A program made the translations under genes and the position numbers. 64,000 bases of DNA from JAJEBT01 sp965221485 (GTDB lineage Bacteria; Pseudomonadota; Alphaproteobacteria; MPNO01; UBA830), in NCBI GenBank assembly GCA_965221485.1, contig OZ244893.1, positions 1,612,001-1,676,000 on the forward strand, given 5' to 3'. Below the pieces are notes generated by a model. The model was given only the letters and a program-made list of their open reading frames with translations, searched no databases and was not told where the DNA came from. The number at the start of each line of letters is the position of its first letter. Within the stretch, counting starts at the first letter, position 1. Positions 1 through 7,550 of this stretch are shown here, one piece after another.

Positions 1-502
1 CGCTGACGATAGCCCCGCTGAAGTCATTGGCAACCAACCGACCCACGATGCCGGCCTTTATGATGTTGTTGCGTACGCGTGCAAAACCGGCTTCGTCCGG
101 CTCGAAATCAGAAGGAAAAACATCGCCGGCAGAAATACCGTCCTCAACGACCTCGATGTAACGGACATTGGGGGTCAGGACAGAGAATACTTGCGTTCGG
201 TCAATTCCCGGGAGGAAGAACATGGCGTCGGTAGCCTTGCGCAGCGCGTCGAAGAACACCGGTGAAAACATGTTCCCGTCACGTGCAATCAGCGCGATGG
301 CCACCCGATCTGCCCCCCCGAACTCCTGCCGGTGCTCAACGAAGGTCTTCATATATTCGTGCTGCAGCGGAACGAGCTTCGTGAATCCGGCGTCGATTCT
401 GGTGTCAGCTGCAAGCCACGCCATGGCCAGTGTAGCGACCGTGAACATCGCCAGCACGGTGCGGCGGAACCGGAACAACAGGGTCTCGAAGCGTTCCTTC
501 AC
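1..502 (-). CDS. RND/MMPL-family exporter, N-terminal part (runs off the window)
   Basis: The minus-strand frame is open from a GTG at 502 to the window edge (167 codons), so only the amino end is present. It starts with a basic patch, then one hydrophobic segment (about residues 12-31, with AMFTVATLAMAWLAA), then a soluble stretch with LVPLQHEYMKTFVEHRQEFG, as in the first transmembrane helix and first periplasmic domain of MMPL/RND exporters. A nearby ATG (519) is in a frame that stops after six codons, so GTG 502 is the practical start. It follows the YCF48-like gene closely, and the DUF1302-DUF1329-YCF48-MMPL order is a recurring proteobacterial cluster. The inferred role is envelope transport of a hydrophobic compound; the substrate is not visible. 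Confidence 0.75.
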   Translation of the reverse strand, partial: MKERFETLLFRFRRTVLAMFTVATLAMAWLAADTRIDAGFTKLVPLQHEYMKTFVEHRQEFGGADRVAIALIARDGNMFSPVFFDALRKATDAMFFLPGIDRTQVFSVLTPNVRYIEVVEDGISAGDVFPSDFEPDEAGFARVRNNIIKAGIVGRLVANDFSGAIVS

Positions 503-533
503 GTTGTATTCCGGAGCATGGTCTTTCCCGGCA

Positions 534-1496
534 TCACGGGTTTTCGATGCTGCCGGAGCCCCGCCAGCGTTCCACGCCGAACTCGCCAAGCAGAAGGATA
601 CCACCCGCGGGGAGTTCGAGCGCACTCGAAATCCCCTGTCGCGACGGCAGACGGGCCAGTCGTACGACGCTGCCGTTATTCCGGGTTGTCAGCAGGACAC
701 CGTCCAGCCCTGTCGAGAGGATTGATCCACCCCGCAGGGGAAAGGCCCCGGTCAGGGTTGCATCAACCCCGGTGTCGATCCGGGTCCAGTGATCACCGCC
801 ATCATCAGATCGATAGAAGTGCCCCCTCAGGCCGTTCAGCACTATCCGATCGCGGTCAAGGGCCAGAGCGCCGAACCAGGAACCGCTATAGGGCGAAACC
901 AGACGGGTCCAGACTTGCCCTCCGTCATCGGAGCGGTAAAGGGCACCGGCCTCACCTGCGATATAAAGGCGCTGACCTTCGGGCCCGGGCGTCCCGGCGG
1001 GAATGAGGACATTCAGATGAAAGTCATCTTCGCTGATTGATCGGGATTGCCAGCTTTTTCCTCCATCCACGGTCGAAAGAAAATAGCCGTAGGCACCGAC
1101 AGCGAATCCGCTCTCTTCATCGTGAAACCAGACATCGAGGAGCGGACGTTGCTCTTCGGGTGCATGATGACTGATTTCCCATGACGCACCCGCGTCACGG
1201 GTTCTCAATATCACGGCGTCATGACCCACGGCCCAGCCGTTGTTCACGTCATGCATATGAACGGCTGTTAACAGGACACGGGTCGGAACGCGGGCCTGTT
1301 TCCAGACCTGTCCGGTGTCAGCGGAGATGAGGATATGTCCCCGTTCGCCGACGACCACCAGGTTTTCTCCCGCTACTGTTCCGTCAAGAAGCAGGGATCG
1401 CGCGGCAAGAGGTGCTTTAACGGACCCGGGGCCGTCTGCTGCTACAGCTCCCGGCAGTATCAGGAATGCCAGAACAGAGCAGGCCAATCGGCGCAC
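534..1496 (-). CDS. YCF48/BNR-repeat beta-propeller protein, secreted
   Basis: 320 residues with an N-terminal signal peptide (MRRLACSVLAFLILPGAVAA, then DGPG). The mature part repeats the Asp-box/BNR pattern: SADTGQVWKQ, TRDAGASWEI, VDGGKSWQSR, SDDGGQVWTR and SDDGGDHWTR, spaced about 40 residues apart, each preceded by a GWAVG/GFAVG-like strand. This is the YCF48-type seven-bladed propeller. Bacterial members beside RND exporters are thought to be periplasmic partners; the photosystem II role of plant and cyanobacterial HCF136/Ycf48 does not apply here. It lies between the DUF1329 gene (33-bp gap) and the MMPL gene on the same strand, consistent with one operon. The family call is firm; the molecular role is inferred. 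Confidence 0.85.
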   Translation of the reverse strand: MRRLACSVLAFLILPGAVAADGPGSVKAPLAARSLLLDGTVAGENLVVVGERGHILISADTGQVWKQARVPTRVLLTAVHMHDVNNGWAVGHDAVILRTRDAGASWEISHHAPEEQRPLLDVWFHDEESGFAVGAYGYFLSTVDGGKSWQSRSISEDDFHLNVLIPAGTPGPEGQRLYIAGEAGALYRSDDGGQVWTRLVSPYSGSWFGALALDRDRIVLNGLRGHFYRSDDGGDHWTRIDTGVDATLTGAFPLRGGSILSTGLDGVLLTTRNNGSVVRLARLPSRQGISSALELPAGGILLLGEFGVERWRGSGSIENP

Positions 1497-1529
1497 GACG
1501 GCACCTGATCAACCTGCCCTGTTTGAAGA

Positions 1530-2891
1530 TTACCGCCGTCCTGCGCGACGCAGGGCTGATGGCGAGAAGTCACGGGACGTATATTGTGCGTCGAAAACGC
1601 AAACGTCTGCCTGATTGTCCAGTCCAAGTGCCAGATAACGCCCCGACTGGAGGTCGGTGTGGACTTCAAGGGTCGGCCAAAACAACGGCTTTTCATAATA
1701 GTTGATGACATGGCCTTCCGACACGCGCCACAACTGATCCCTGTTGTCGTAGATATCAACAAGGAGGATCTGCCAGGAGTCTTCGTCGATATAGAAGGTC
1801 CTGCGCTTGTAAAGATGCCGGGCCCCCTCCTTGAGAGTCGCATCTACCACCCACACGCGATGCACTTCATAGCGCGTATGCTCGGAATTCACGTGAAGCG
1901 GCGTAAGCATGTCGGACAGGCCGAGTGAACTGCTGTGCAGCTTGTAGGAATTGTAGGGGACGATCATCTCGCGCTTCCCGACAAGCTTCCAGTCGTAGCG
2001 ATCGACCGCGCCATTGAACATGTCAAACTGGTCAGACGTGCGCAGCCCGTCAGTGGTGGCGCCCGGATTGTCGTAGGCGACGTTGGGGGCGCGTCGGACC
2101 CGGCGCTGGCCAGGATTGTAGGTCCAGGCGCTTCGGGGTTCACGGACCTGGTTGATGGTTTCATGCACAAGGAGCAGGCCGCCAGCCAGCCGCGCCGGCG
2201 CCAATACACTCTGCTTGAAATAAAGCATTGTGTTTCCGAGCCGTTCCTCGGTCATACCGGGCAAAGAGTAACGCATTTCCACGTCAACCCCGTACTTCAC
2301 CAGGGTATAGGCACCGCTCCGCGTCACGGCCGCCTGTCCGAGTTCACAGGTTACGGTTTCTCCGCGGTAGCGAAGGAGATGATTCCATATGACTTCCAGG
2401 CCGTTCTTCGGAATCGGAAACGGGATGCCGATCACGGCGCCGGCCACGCCGTTGCCATCATCCACCAGCCTCGCTGTCGCGGCAATTTTCCGCGTGGCAT
2501 CATAAATGCGCTGGGGAGCCGAAGCGCTTCGCCGGGTCGGATAAACAGGCAATCTGAAACTCGGGTAGAGTTTCAGCAGGCTTTTGTGGCCAACAGAAAG
2601 CCGCTCCCCGTATTGCTCGGCATTGGCACCGGTCACCGTATAGAGAGGCTGATCGGCGGCAAACGGATCCCGGTGGTGTTCTCCAAGGACATAACCTGGC
2701 GGCGGCTTCACGATTCCGCCTGTCCACTCGGGAATTGTGCCATCGGCATTCCCTGCGCGTTCCGCCCCAAGGGGCGTGAGGTCGCGGCCCAGACGCATGA
2801 TCTGTTCGGATGATATCTCCGCAGCCGCGGGACCGGCAATCACGCACCCCAGAACAAGCGCGCAGCCAAGTCGAAGCATTATCGGTTTCAT
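1530..2891 (-). CDS. DUF1329 family outer-membrane/periplasmic protein
   Basis: Start taken at ATG 2891 (MKPIMLRLGCALVLG...), because a signal peptide begins there and ends near AGPAAAE; the open frame extends further upstream without a convincing start. The mature protein (about 430 residues) has typical DUF1329 features: an early LGRDLTPLGAERAGN segment, IPEWTGG, a central YPTRRSASAPQRIYDATRK region, and repeated aromatic strands towards the end (YKRRTFYIDEDSWQILLVD). The LolA/LolB-like strand-rich fold suggests lipid or hydrophobic ligand handling. It starts just downstream of the DUF1302 stop (11-bp gap), the usual partner. No enzymatic motif is visible, so the call is by family and context. 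Confidence 0.88.
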   Translation of the reverse strand: MKPIMLRLGCALVLGCVIAGPAAAEISSEQIMRLGRDLTPLGAERAGNADGTIPEWTGGIVKPPPGYVLGEHHRDPFAADQPLYTVTGANAEQYGERLSVGHKSLLKLYPSFRLPVYPTRRSASAPQRIYDATRKIAATARLVDDGNGVAGAVIGIPFPIPKNGLEVIWNHLLRYRGETVTCELGQAAVTRSGAYTLVKYGVDVEMRYSLPGMTEERLGNTMLYFKQSVLAPARLAGGLLLVHETINQVREPRSAWTYNPGQRRVRRAPNVAYDNPGATTDGLRTSDQFDMFNGAVDRYDWKLVGKREMIVPYNSYKLHSSSLGLSDMLTPLHVNSEHTRYEVHRVWVVDATLKEGARHLYKRRTFYIDEDSWQILLVDIYDNRDQLWRVSEGHVINYYEKPLFWPTLEVHTDLQSGRYLALGLDNQADVCVFDAQYTSRDFSPSALRRAGRR

Positions 2892-2902
2892 GGCAGCTAT
2901 CC

Positions 2903-4963
2903 TCAGAACGAGTACTTGATGGAGGAATAAATGAAGTCCCGGTCTTTGAGTTCGTTCGTCTCGCCCCACAGGAAACTGACTCCGAAATCGAACTCCCATT
3001 GACTGAGATAATCGGCCTTGATGCCCAGTGTCAGCCCCATCCGCCCTTCGGCAAACGGTCCGATCGGACTTGGGCTGTTGCCCTTGACGTCGTGTTGAAA
3101 CTGACCGTAGGGAAACAGATTGAGCGCACCCACGGCACTGTTGTAGTCAAGCCGCGCCGCAAGCCGATAGCCGAGAGAGGTCGCATCAGCGTCCTGGTAG
3201 TCGTCTTCGGTTGATCCGGCACCACTTTCGATGGGGGTCACGGCATCGTCGGGCATGTTGTGCACATGCATGACGGCCGCCTCGGCCAGGAAAATCACGC
3301 CGTCAGACCCCATCACCGGACCGAAGGATTTCGTCACTGTGGCCTGCCACTGGCTGACGTCGCGCTTCACGTAACCGTCAATCGTAAAGGGTTGATAACC
3401 CGCAAGATACTGACCCAACCCGGCCGGATTCACAGAAGCGAGTCCCAACGCGGTGATCACTGGAGACAGCCCTTCCTCGAGAATACTCCGTTCCGCTTTC
3501 TGCAGGGGCGCATCGGGTCGGAAGGAAAACTCTCCTTGCAGCGCCCATCCGGAAGCTCCGATCTGTGTACTCAGACTCAGTCCGAACAGGGTCTGGTCTT
3601 TCGGGTAGTGGATATAATATTGACTTCCCTTTGCGTATCGATCAACGGCAAGGGCGGAGGCGATTCCCTGGACCTGCGCCGCAACCTGTTCCTGAATGAT
3701 CTGCCCTGCGGCAGCCGGTGGTATCTGGCCGGCCTGCACCCCCGCCATCACCTGCTGTGTCACCGCCTGCGCAATGGCTCCAAGAGTGCGGGATGTGGGG
3801 GACGAGACCGCTTGCGCGGCTCCAAGCCCTGCCTGAATGGACGCTAACGGCGAGCTTTGTGCGCCGACGATCGGCAACCTGTTATGGTAACGGACAAAAT
3901 AGCCTCCGAATTCCGTGTCATTCAGATCCTCGGACAGCAACCGGACCGCGAGGCCGTACTGCCCCTCGTTACCAGGATTGATATCCGCTCCCCGCCGCAC
4001 CGAGAGAAAATCGGGGTCCGGAAAGGCCAGAGGTGGTTGTCCCGCCAGATCCGCATTGATCAGACCGACGAGAGGTTCGAAACCGAGGCGGCTCTGAGGG
4101 CCCAGACCGTCGTCCGATATATTGACGCCAGGCAATTCAATCACCACAGATTCCGCACCGGCCCCGACATAGTCGGTCGAGGAGAAATAGGTGCCGCGGG
4201 GGTCGATCTTGGTCGACTCCCAGTCAAGCTGGTAAAACCCTTCGAAAGAGAGTGTGTCGGTCGGTGCTACAGTGACCGAAGCCATATTGACCGGCAGCAA
4301 CCCCTCCCGCAGTTCCGATCCCGGCAACCTCAGCTTGCTGACATCGAACGGGTTGATGACATTGATGCCGTTCTGGATATAGGTGCTCTCGCCCCAGTTC
4401 AGCACATGCTGTCCCAGGCGCAGGTCAAGCGCCGTGTCACCCACATATCCGGACCAGGATCCGTAAAGGTCGAGAAGCTCGAGATCCCGGCCCACGGCTG
4501 ACCTCGCGTCGGAACTCAACGGTGATCGTGCACGTTCACCGTCATAGTTCTCCATATCGTAAAACCCGCTGACCCTCGCAAAGGTCGCGAATTCTCCCAT
4601 TTCGAGGCTCAGATCCGTCGTAATCTTGGACGTATTGCTGATAATGCCGCGCCGGTAATTCAGATTTCCGTCGTTCTTGTTGGCGGACGCCGCCAGTCGG
4701 GCGTCCGGGTTTTCGACCCTGACAGAAAGACCATGGGAGATGGTGGTATCGATAGAGCCCCGGAGTTCTCCGGAACGGAACTCCATGGCGGCGGCAGGCA
4801 ACGTCTGCAACCCCCAGCCGACTGCGAGTGCCACAGCGGCAAACGCGGCCGCAATGCCCGCTGCTCCGCGTCCCGTCCGTATCCTCACAGCCGGGCCCGA
4901 CCATTCTCTCGCCTTCCGTGTCATACGATACGACGCGCCACTCCCGTCAACTGGGTTCCGCAT
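2903..4963 (-). CDS. DUF1302 family outer-membrane beta-barrel protein
   Basis: Start at ATG 4963, preceded by a G-rich ribosome site; the frame is open upstream but a good promoter ends near 5019, so a longer protein is unlikely. ATG 4924 (MTRKAREW) is an alternative. There is a long basic, then hydrophobic signal sequence (AAAFAAVALAVGWGLQ, cleavage near PAAA). The mature part alternates amphipathic strands, includes LRLGQHVLNWGESTYIQNG, which is characteristic of DUF1302, and ends in Phe (SIKYSF), as bacterial outer-membrane barrels do. An Ala/Gln-rich helical insertion (around residues 345-400) makes it 686 residues, longer than many family members. It is first in the DUF1302-DUF1329-YCF48-MMPL operon. 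Probable role: outer-membrane passage of a hydrophobic substrate. Confidence 0.88.
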   Translation of the reverse strand: MRNPVDGSGASYRMTRKAREWSGPAVRIRTGRGAAGIAAAFAAVALAVGWGLQTLPAAAMEFRSGELRGSIDTTISHGLSVRVENPDARLAASANKNDGNLNYRRGIISNTSKITTDLSLEMGEFATFARVSGFYDMENYDGERARSPLSSDARSAVGRDLELLDLYGSWSGYVGDTALDLRLGQHVLNWGESTYIQNGINVINPFDVSKLRLPGSELREGLLPVNMASVTVAPTDTLSFEGFYQLDWESTKIDPRGTYFSSTDYVGAGAESVVIELPGVNISDDGLGPQSRLGFEPLVGLINADLAGQPPLAFPDPDFLSVRRGADINPGNEGQYGLAVRLLSEDLNDTEFGGYFVRYHNRLPIVGAQSSPLASIQAGLGAAQAVSSPTSRTLGAIAQAVTQQVMAGVQAGQIPPAAAGQIIQEQVAAQVQGIASALAVDRYAKGSQYYIHYPKDQTLFGLSLSTQIGASGWALQGEFSFRPDAPLQKAERSILEEGLSPVITALGLASVNPAGLGQYLAGYQPFTIDGYVKRDVSQWQATVTKSFGPVMGSDGVIFLAEAAVMHVHNMPDDAVTPIESGAGSTEDDYQDADATSLGYRLAARLDYNSAVGALNLFPYGQFQHDVKGNSPSPIGPFAEGRMGLTLGIKADYLSQWEFDFGVSFLWGETNELKDRDFIYSSIKYSF

Positions 4964-5018
4964 GGCATTTCCCCCGGTGAACTCGTTGCTTTCCTGGCAG
5001 CAGAGCACAGGCTCCAAA

Positions 5019-5047
5019 ATTATATCACTCACCCGATTCCTGTTCAA
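5019..5047 (-). promoter_or_regulatory. Sigma-70 promoter with extended -10, upstream of the DUF1302 operon
   Basis: On the minus strand a TTGAAC (-35, plus-strand 5042-5047) is separated by exactly 17 bp from a perfect TATAAT (-10, 5019-5024). The -10 is preceded by TGA, giving the extended TGnTATAAT form. The predicted transcription start is near 5012, about 50 bases before the DUF1302 ATG. It lies in the 209-bp gap between the Nfu stop and the DUF1302 start. This is the best-looking promoter in the window; it was found by pattern only. Confidence 0.7.
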
Positions 5048-5172
5048 CTCGACAGGAAAACGGTTGTTTTCCCAAAGTTCGCGAGACCCGGCGACCCTCG
5101 AATCGGCTGTTTCAATCTTTCCGCGGCATACACCGCTTCCGGAACGACAATTCCGCCTGAATTCAGCCGTAG

Positions 5173-5985
5173 TCAACTGTAATAGGGATTGGTTCCGGCC
5201 GAATGGTCCGTCACATCGATCACATGGGCAATTGATGGAACCCGCTTCCTGATCTCCATTTCCACACCCTGACGCAGGGTTGCCGAGGAGGCGGAGCAGC
5301 CCTGACACCCCCCTTCCAGCCGGACAAACACAGTATCTTCCCTGACATCAATGAGGGAGATATGACCTCCATGAGAAGCGACCTGCGGATTGATATGGTC
5401 ATCCAGCAGCTCGCGTATGGCAACGCCTTCTTCGGTCTGCAGCCCCGGTCGATCCTGAAGTTCGATGGCATCCCTCACCGCTTCGACTTCGGGCACGTAG
5501 TGTCCGAGCATGTTCCGGATCGGTTGCATCAGTCCGTAGGCGGGCCCTTCGAACCGCAAATAGGCAACCCCATCACGAAACGCTGCGAAACTGACGTCGC
5601 CGCCGCTGTCCTGGGCTGCCGGCCGAATGCGCGTATCGACAATCTCGCGTATCTCCGCGGCCGGACCCGATAGCTCCTCTTCTTCATCGGAGGCGTCTGC
5701 TTCCCCCAAGACCGGGTCACCCGACACAAAATGCTCCATGATGCAGGCAAGAAGCCGAGGACGCAGATCCTCCCATGTCGCATCCCCAGCCCTGGTCACA
5801 CGGATATCATCAGACCCCAATGCCACATGAGCTACACCGTCAAGTTCGAACAGGCGCCGGGCCAGCGGTGACCGGGCCGCTTCTCCGGCAGAATAAAAAC
5901 TCACCGATCCCCGTGGCGATACTTCCCGGCCTGGAAGAAACCGAACAATGTCGGGGCTCTGTGTTTCCTCTGTCTGAATAAACAT
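5173..5985 (-). CDS. Nfu-type iron-sulfur scaffold with N-terminal Nfu_N and two NifU C-terminal domains
   Basis: Start at ATG 5985 (MFIQTEETQSPDIVRFLPG), matching the usual Nfu_N beginning; the upstream extension is not conserved-looking. Domains: Nfu_N scaffold-like (1-88, ending in DLRPRLLACIMEHF), an acidic linker (95-108), a first NifU-like domain (110-175) and a second one (185-265). The second has the cluster-binding GGCQGCSAS motif (Cys227, Cys230). In the first, the matching position reads GPAYGL, so both cysteines are gone. The usual Nfu has one such domain (about 185-190 residues); this one is 270. Expected role is Fe-S cluster carriage to apoproteins, fitting a genome rich in Fe-S and Mo enzymes. 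It is monocistronic with no other isc/suf gene nearby. Confidence 0.85.
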   Translation of the reverse strand: MFIQTEETQSPDIVRFLPGREVSPRGSVSFYSAGEAARSPLARRLFELDGVAHVALGSDDIRVTRAGDATWEDLRPRLLACIMEHFVSGDPVLGEADASDEEEELSGPAAEIREIVDTRIRPAAQDSGGDVSFAAFRDGVAYLRFEGPAYGLMQPIRNMLGHYVPEVEAVRDAIELQDRPGLQTEEGVAIRELLDDHINPQVASHGGHISLIDVREDTVFVRLEGGCQGCSASSATLRQGVEMEIRKRVPSIAHVIDVTDHSAGTNPYYS

Positions 5986-6032
5986 GGCCTTGGCCCTTTC
6001 TGGATTGCTTTCCTGAACATACAGTCTGCAAC

Positions 6033-6182
6033 ATGGAATATCGACTGCTGAATACAAGGGACGACAGCCGGGAGACGAAATCACCCTGCTGTTTCCATGG
6101 CGAATGCAAACTTTCTCAGGCCGTTCTGAATTTTTGCCCCGCCTGCGGCAAACCGATTACCGTTCCCGGTGCCAGAGCCTGA
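6033..6182 (+). CDS. Possible small Cys-rich (zinc-ribbon-like) protein
   Basis: A 49-codon frame (ATG 6033, TGA 6180-6182) encodes MEYRLLNTRDDSRE..., with CC at 20-21, Cys26 and a CPACG knuckle near the end (Cys36, Cys39). The spacing looks like a small zinc ribbon. It lies in the gap between the Nfu start and the thioesterase, on the opposite strand to nfu and overlapping its upstream region. No good ribosome site is visible before the ATG. The four- to five-Cys pattern ending in CPxCGK is unlikely in random sequence but not impossible, so this is a tentative gene. Confidence 0.4.
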   Translation: MEYRLLNTRDDSRETKSPCCFHGECKLSQAVLNFCPACGKPITVPGARA

Positions 6183-6380
6183 ACCACGAACTGCCGACCT
6201 CTCCGGTCACGGAGCCCTGCCTTCTTTCCACAGTCTGCGAATTCTGGCACGGTGACAGAAGGCCGGGTGTCATCCAGGCCATGTCCCGCCAGTCTCCGTG
6301 GCAAGCTGCCGGTGTGCATGACTGGCCAAGGGGACAGAGACGGCAAACGGATTTCAAGAGGCGCGCAGGGAATCGTAGCG

Positions 6381-6821
6381 GTGAAGGAATTTGTCAGTCG
6401 ATTTCGGATCGAATGGGCGCACTGCGATGCAGCGGGAATCGTGTTCTACCCCCACTATTATGTGTGGTTCGATCAGGGCACGGAACGTCTGTTTTCTGCC
6501 AACGGCCTGTCTTACGGCGAACTGGCTGCCGGATACGGGATTTCCGGAATGCCGCTCCTTGAGACCGGCTGCCAGTACCGGACGCCCTGTCGACTGGGTA
6601 TGGCTGTCGAACTCACAAGCCGGCTGGACGAAATCAGCGGCAGGACGTTCCTGGTCCAGCATGTGATCAGGCACGACGATGGCACGGAAGCGCTCCACGG
6701 TTTCGAACGCCGCGCGATGGTTGTGGCCGATCCGTCCACAGCCAGAGGTATACGGGCTGTCGCGTTTCCCGATGACGCCCGGGAACGCTTCGGTTTCGAC
6801 CGTACCGCCGGAGCCGAGTGA
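6381..6821 (+). CDS. 4-hydroxybenzoyl-CoA thioesterase-family (hotdog) acyl-CoA thioesterase
   Basis: GTG 6381 gives a 146-residue protein starting VKEFVSRFRIEWAHCDAAGI, the exact position where 4HBT family members begin; upstream codons are not family-like. The motif CDAAGIVFYPHYYVWFD carries the catalytic Asp (Asp16), equivalent to the nucleophilic Asp of Pseudomonas 4-hydroxybenzoyl-CoA thioesterase. The rest of the hotdog fold (LETGCQYRTP, VELTSRLDEISGRTFLVQH, GFERRAMVV) is intact and the length is normal. It would hydrolyse an aryl- or acyl-CoA thioester in the cytosol. It converges on the VOC gene (5-bp gap) and is not in an obvious operon. The exact acyl group is unknown. Confidence 0.85.
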   Translation: MKEFVSRFRIEWAHCDAAGIVFYPHYYVWFDQGTERLFSANGLSYGELAAGYGISGMPLLETGCQYRTPCRLGMAVELTSRLDEISGRTFLVQHVIRHDDGTEALHGFERRAMVVADPSTARGIRAVAFPDDARERFGFDRTAGAE

Positions 6822-6826
6822 CCTGC

Positions 6827-7282
6827 CTACCCGTCGGGTGTTTCCGAGAACGGCGAGAAGTCGTCGGTCATGTCTGCCGGGTTGAAACCGTCACCGATTT
6901 TTTCAAGGCCAATAATTTCAAGCACGTTGCGATCCGGATCGTGAAAATAGCACTGACGGCCGTGGAAAACGCCTTCGTGGCGCTCCTCCTCGAAGATGAT
7001 TTCGACACCATGGTCGATCAGATGCCTCTTGGCATCATCATAGGCTTCGACATCCACCCGAAACGCGTGATGGATGAGAAATTCGTTTCCGGGATTGGGA
7101 TCAATCGGAGTCTTGCTCCGGGTCAGGATGACATAGTCGTTCCCGGAACGCATGAAAATCATACCGACAGGCGGCACTTTCTGCACCGTCTCAAGCCCCA
7201 GCACATCCCGGTAAAACGCCTCGCTTCGATCCGGATCGGTGACCGGAATGGTAAAGTGCAGCACGCCATGCGTCTGGATCAT
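6827..7282 (-). CDS. VOC (glyoxalase/bleomycin-resistance) family metalloprotein
   Basis: 151 residues with the paired beta-alpha-beta-beta-beta VOC layout. Likely metal ligands are His9 (VLHFTIPVTD), His72 (HHAFRVD) and Glu122 (NVLEIIG), and the DPDRNVLEI motif ends the second half. Length and motifs fit a single-chain, two-module VOC protein that works as a dimer. Members include glyoxalase I, methylmalonyl-CoA epimerase and dioxygenases, and I cannot choose among them. It is transcribed toward the thioesterase and away from the amidase, sharing a 268-bp divergent upstream region with the latter. Confidence 0.8.
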   Translation of the reverse strand: MIQTHGVLHFTIPVTDPDRSEAFYRDVLGLETVQKVPPVGMIFMRSGNDYVILTRSKTPIDPNPGNEFLIHHAFRVDVEAYDDAKRHLIDHGVEIIFEEERHEGVFHGRQCYFHDPDRNVLEIIGLEKIGDGFNPADMTDDFSPFSETPDG

Positions 7283-7491
7283 TGCACCTCTCCCTGCCCT
7301 GTTCTTCAGTGATGCGAACCATCACCGAGCCTATCAGACTCCGGACCGGCGCGCATCAAACCGGCACGGCGCCTCCACTCCAGTCATGCAAGGCTTCCGG
7401 ATCCGCTGCCTGCTTCGGAAACCGGCTCCGGGTTCTGGCCAGCCGGTCTGAATCTGTGCCCCGGGGACCCGATTCGGTTGTTCCCGCGTTT

Positions 7492-7507
7492 GCCGGGCTC
7501 CCCCGGC
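7492..7507. promoter_or_regulatory. Short inverted repeat upstream of the amidase
   Basis: A 6-bp perfect stem (gccggg / cccggc) with a 4-base loop lies 44 bp before the amidase ATG, in the gap divergent with the VOC gene. It could be an operator half-site pair or just a GC-rich hairpin. It is short enough to occur by chance. Confidence 0.2.
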
Positions 7508-7550
7508 TTCGTGTAGGGTTAACAGCGCTTTTTCTGCGGGGTATCTGGTA

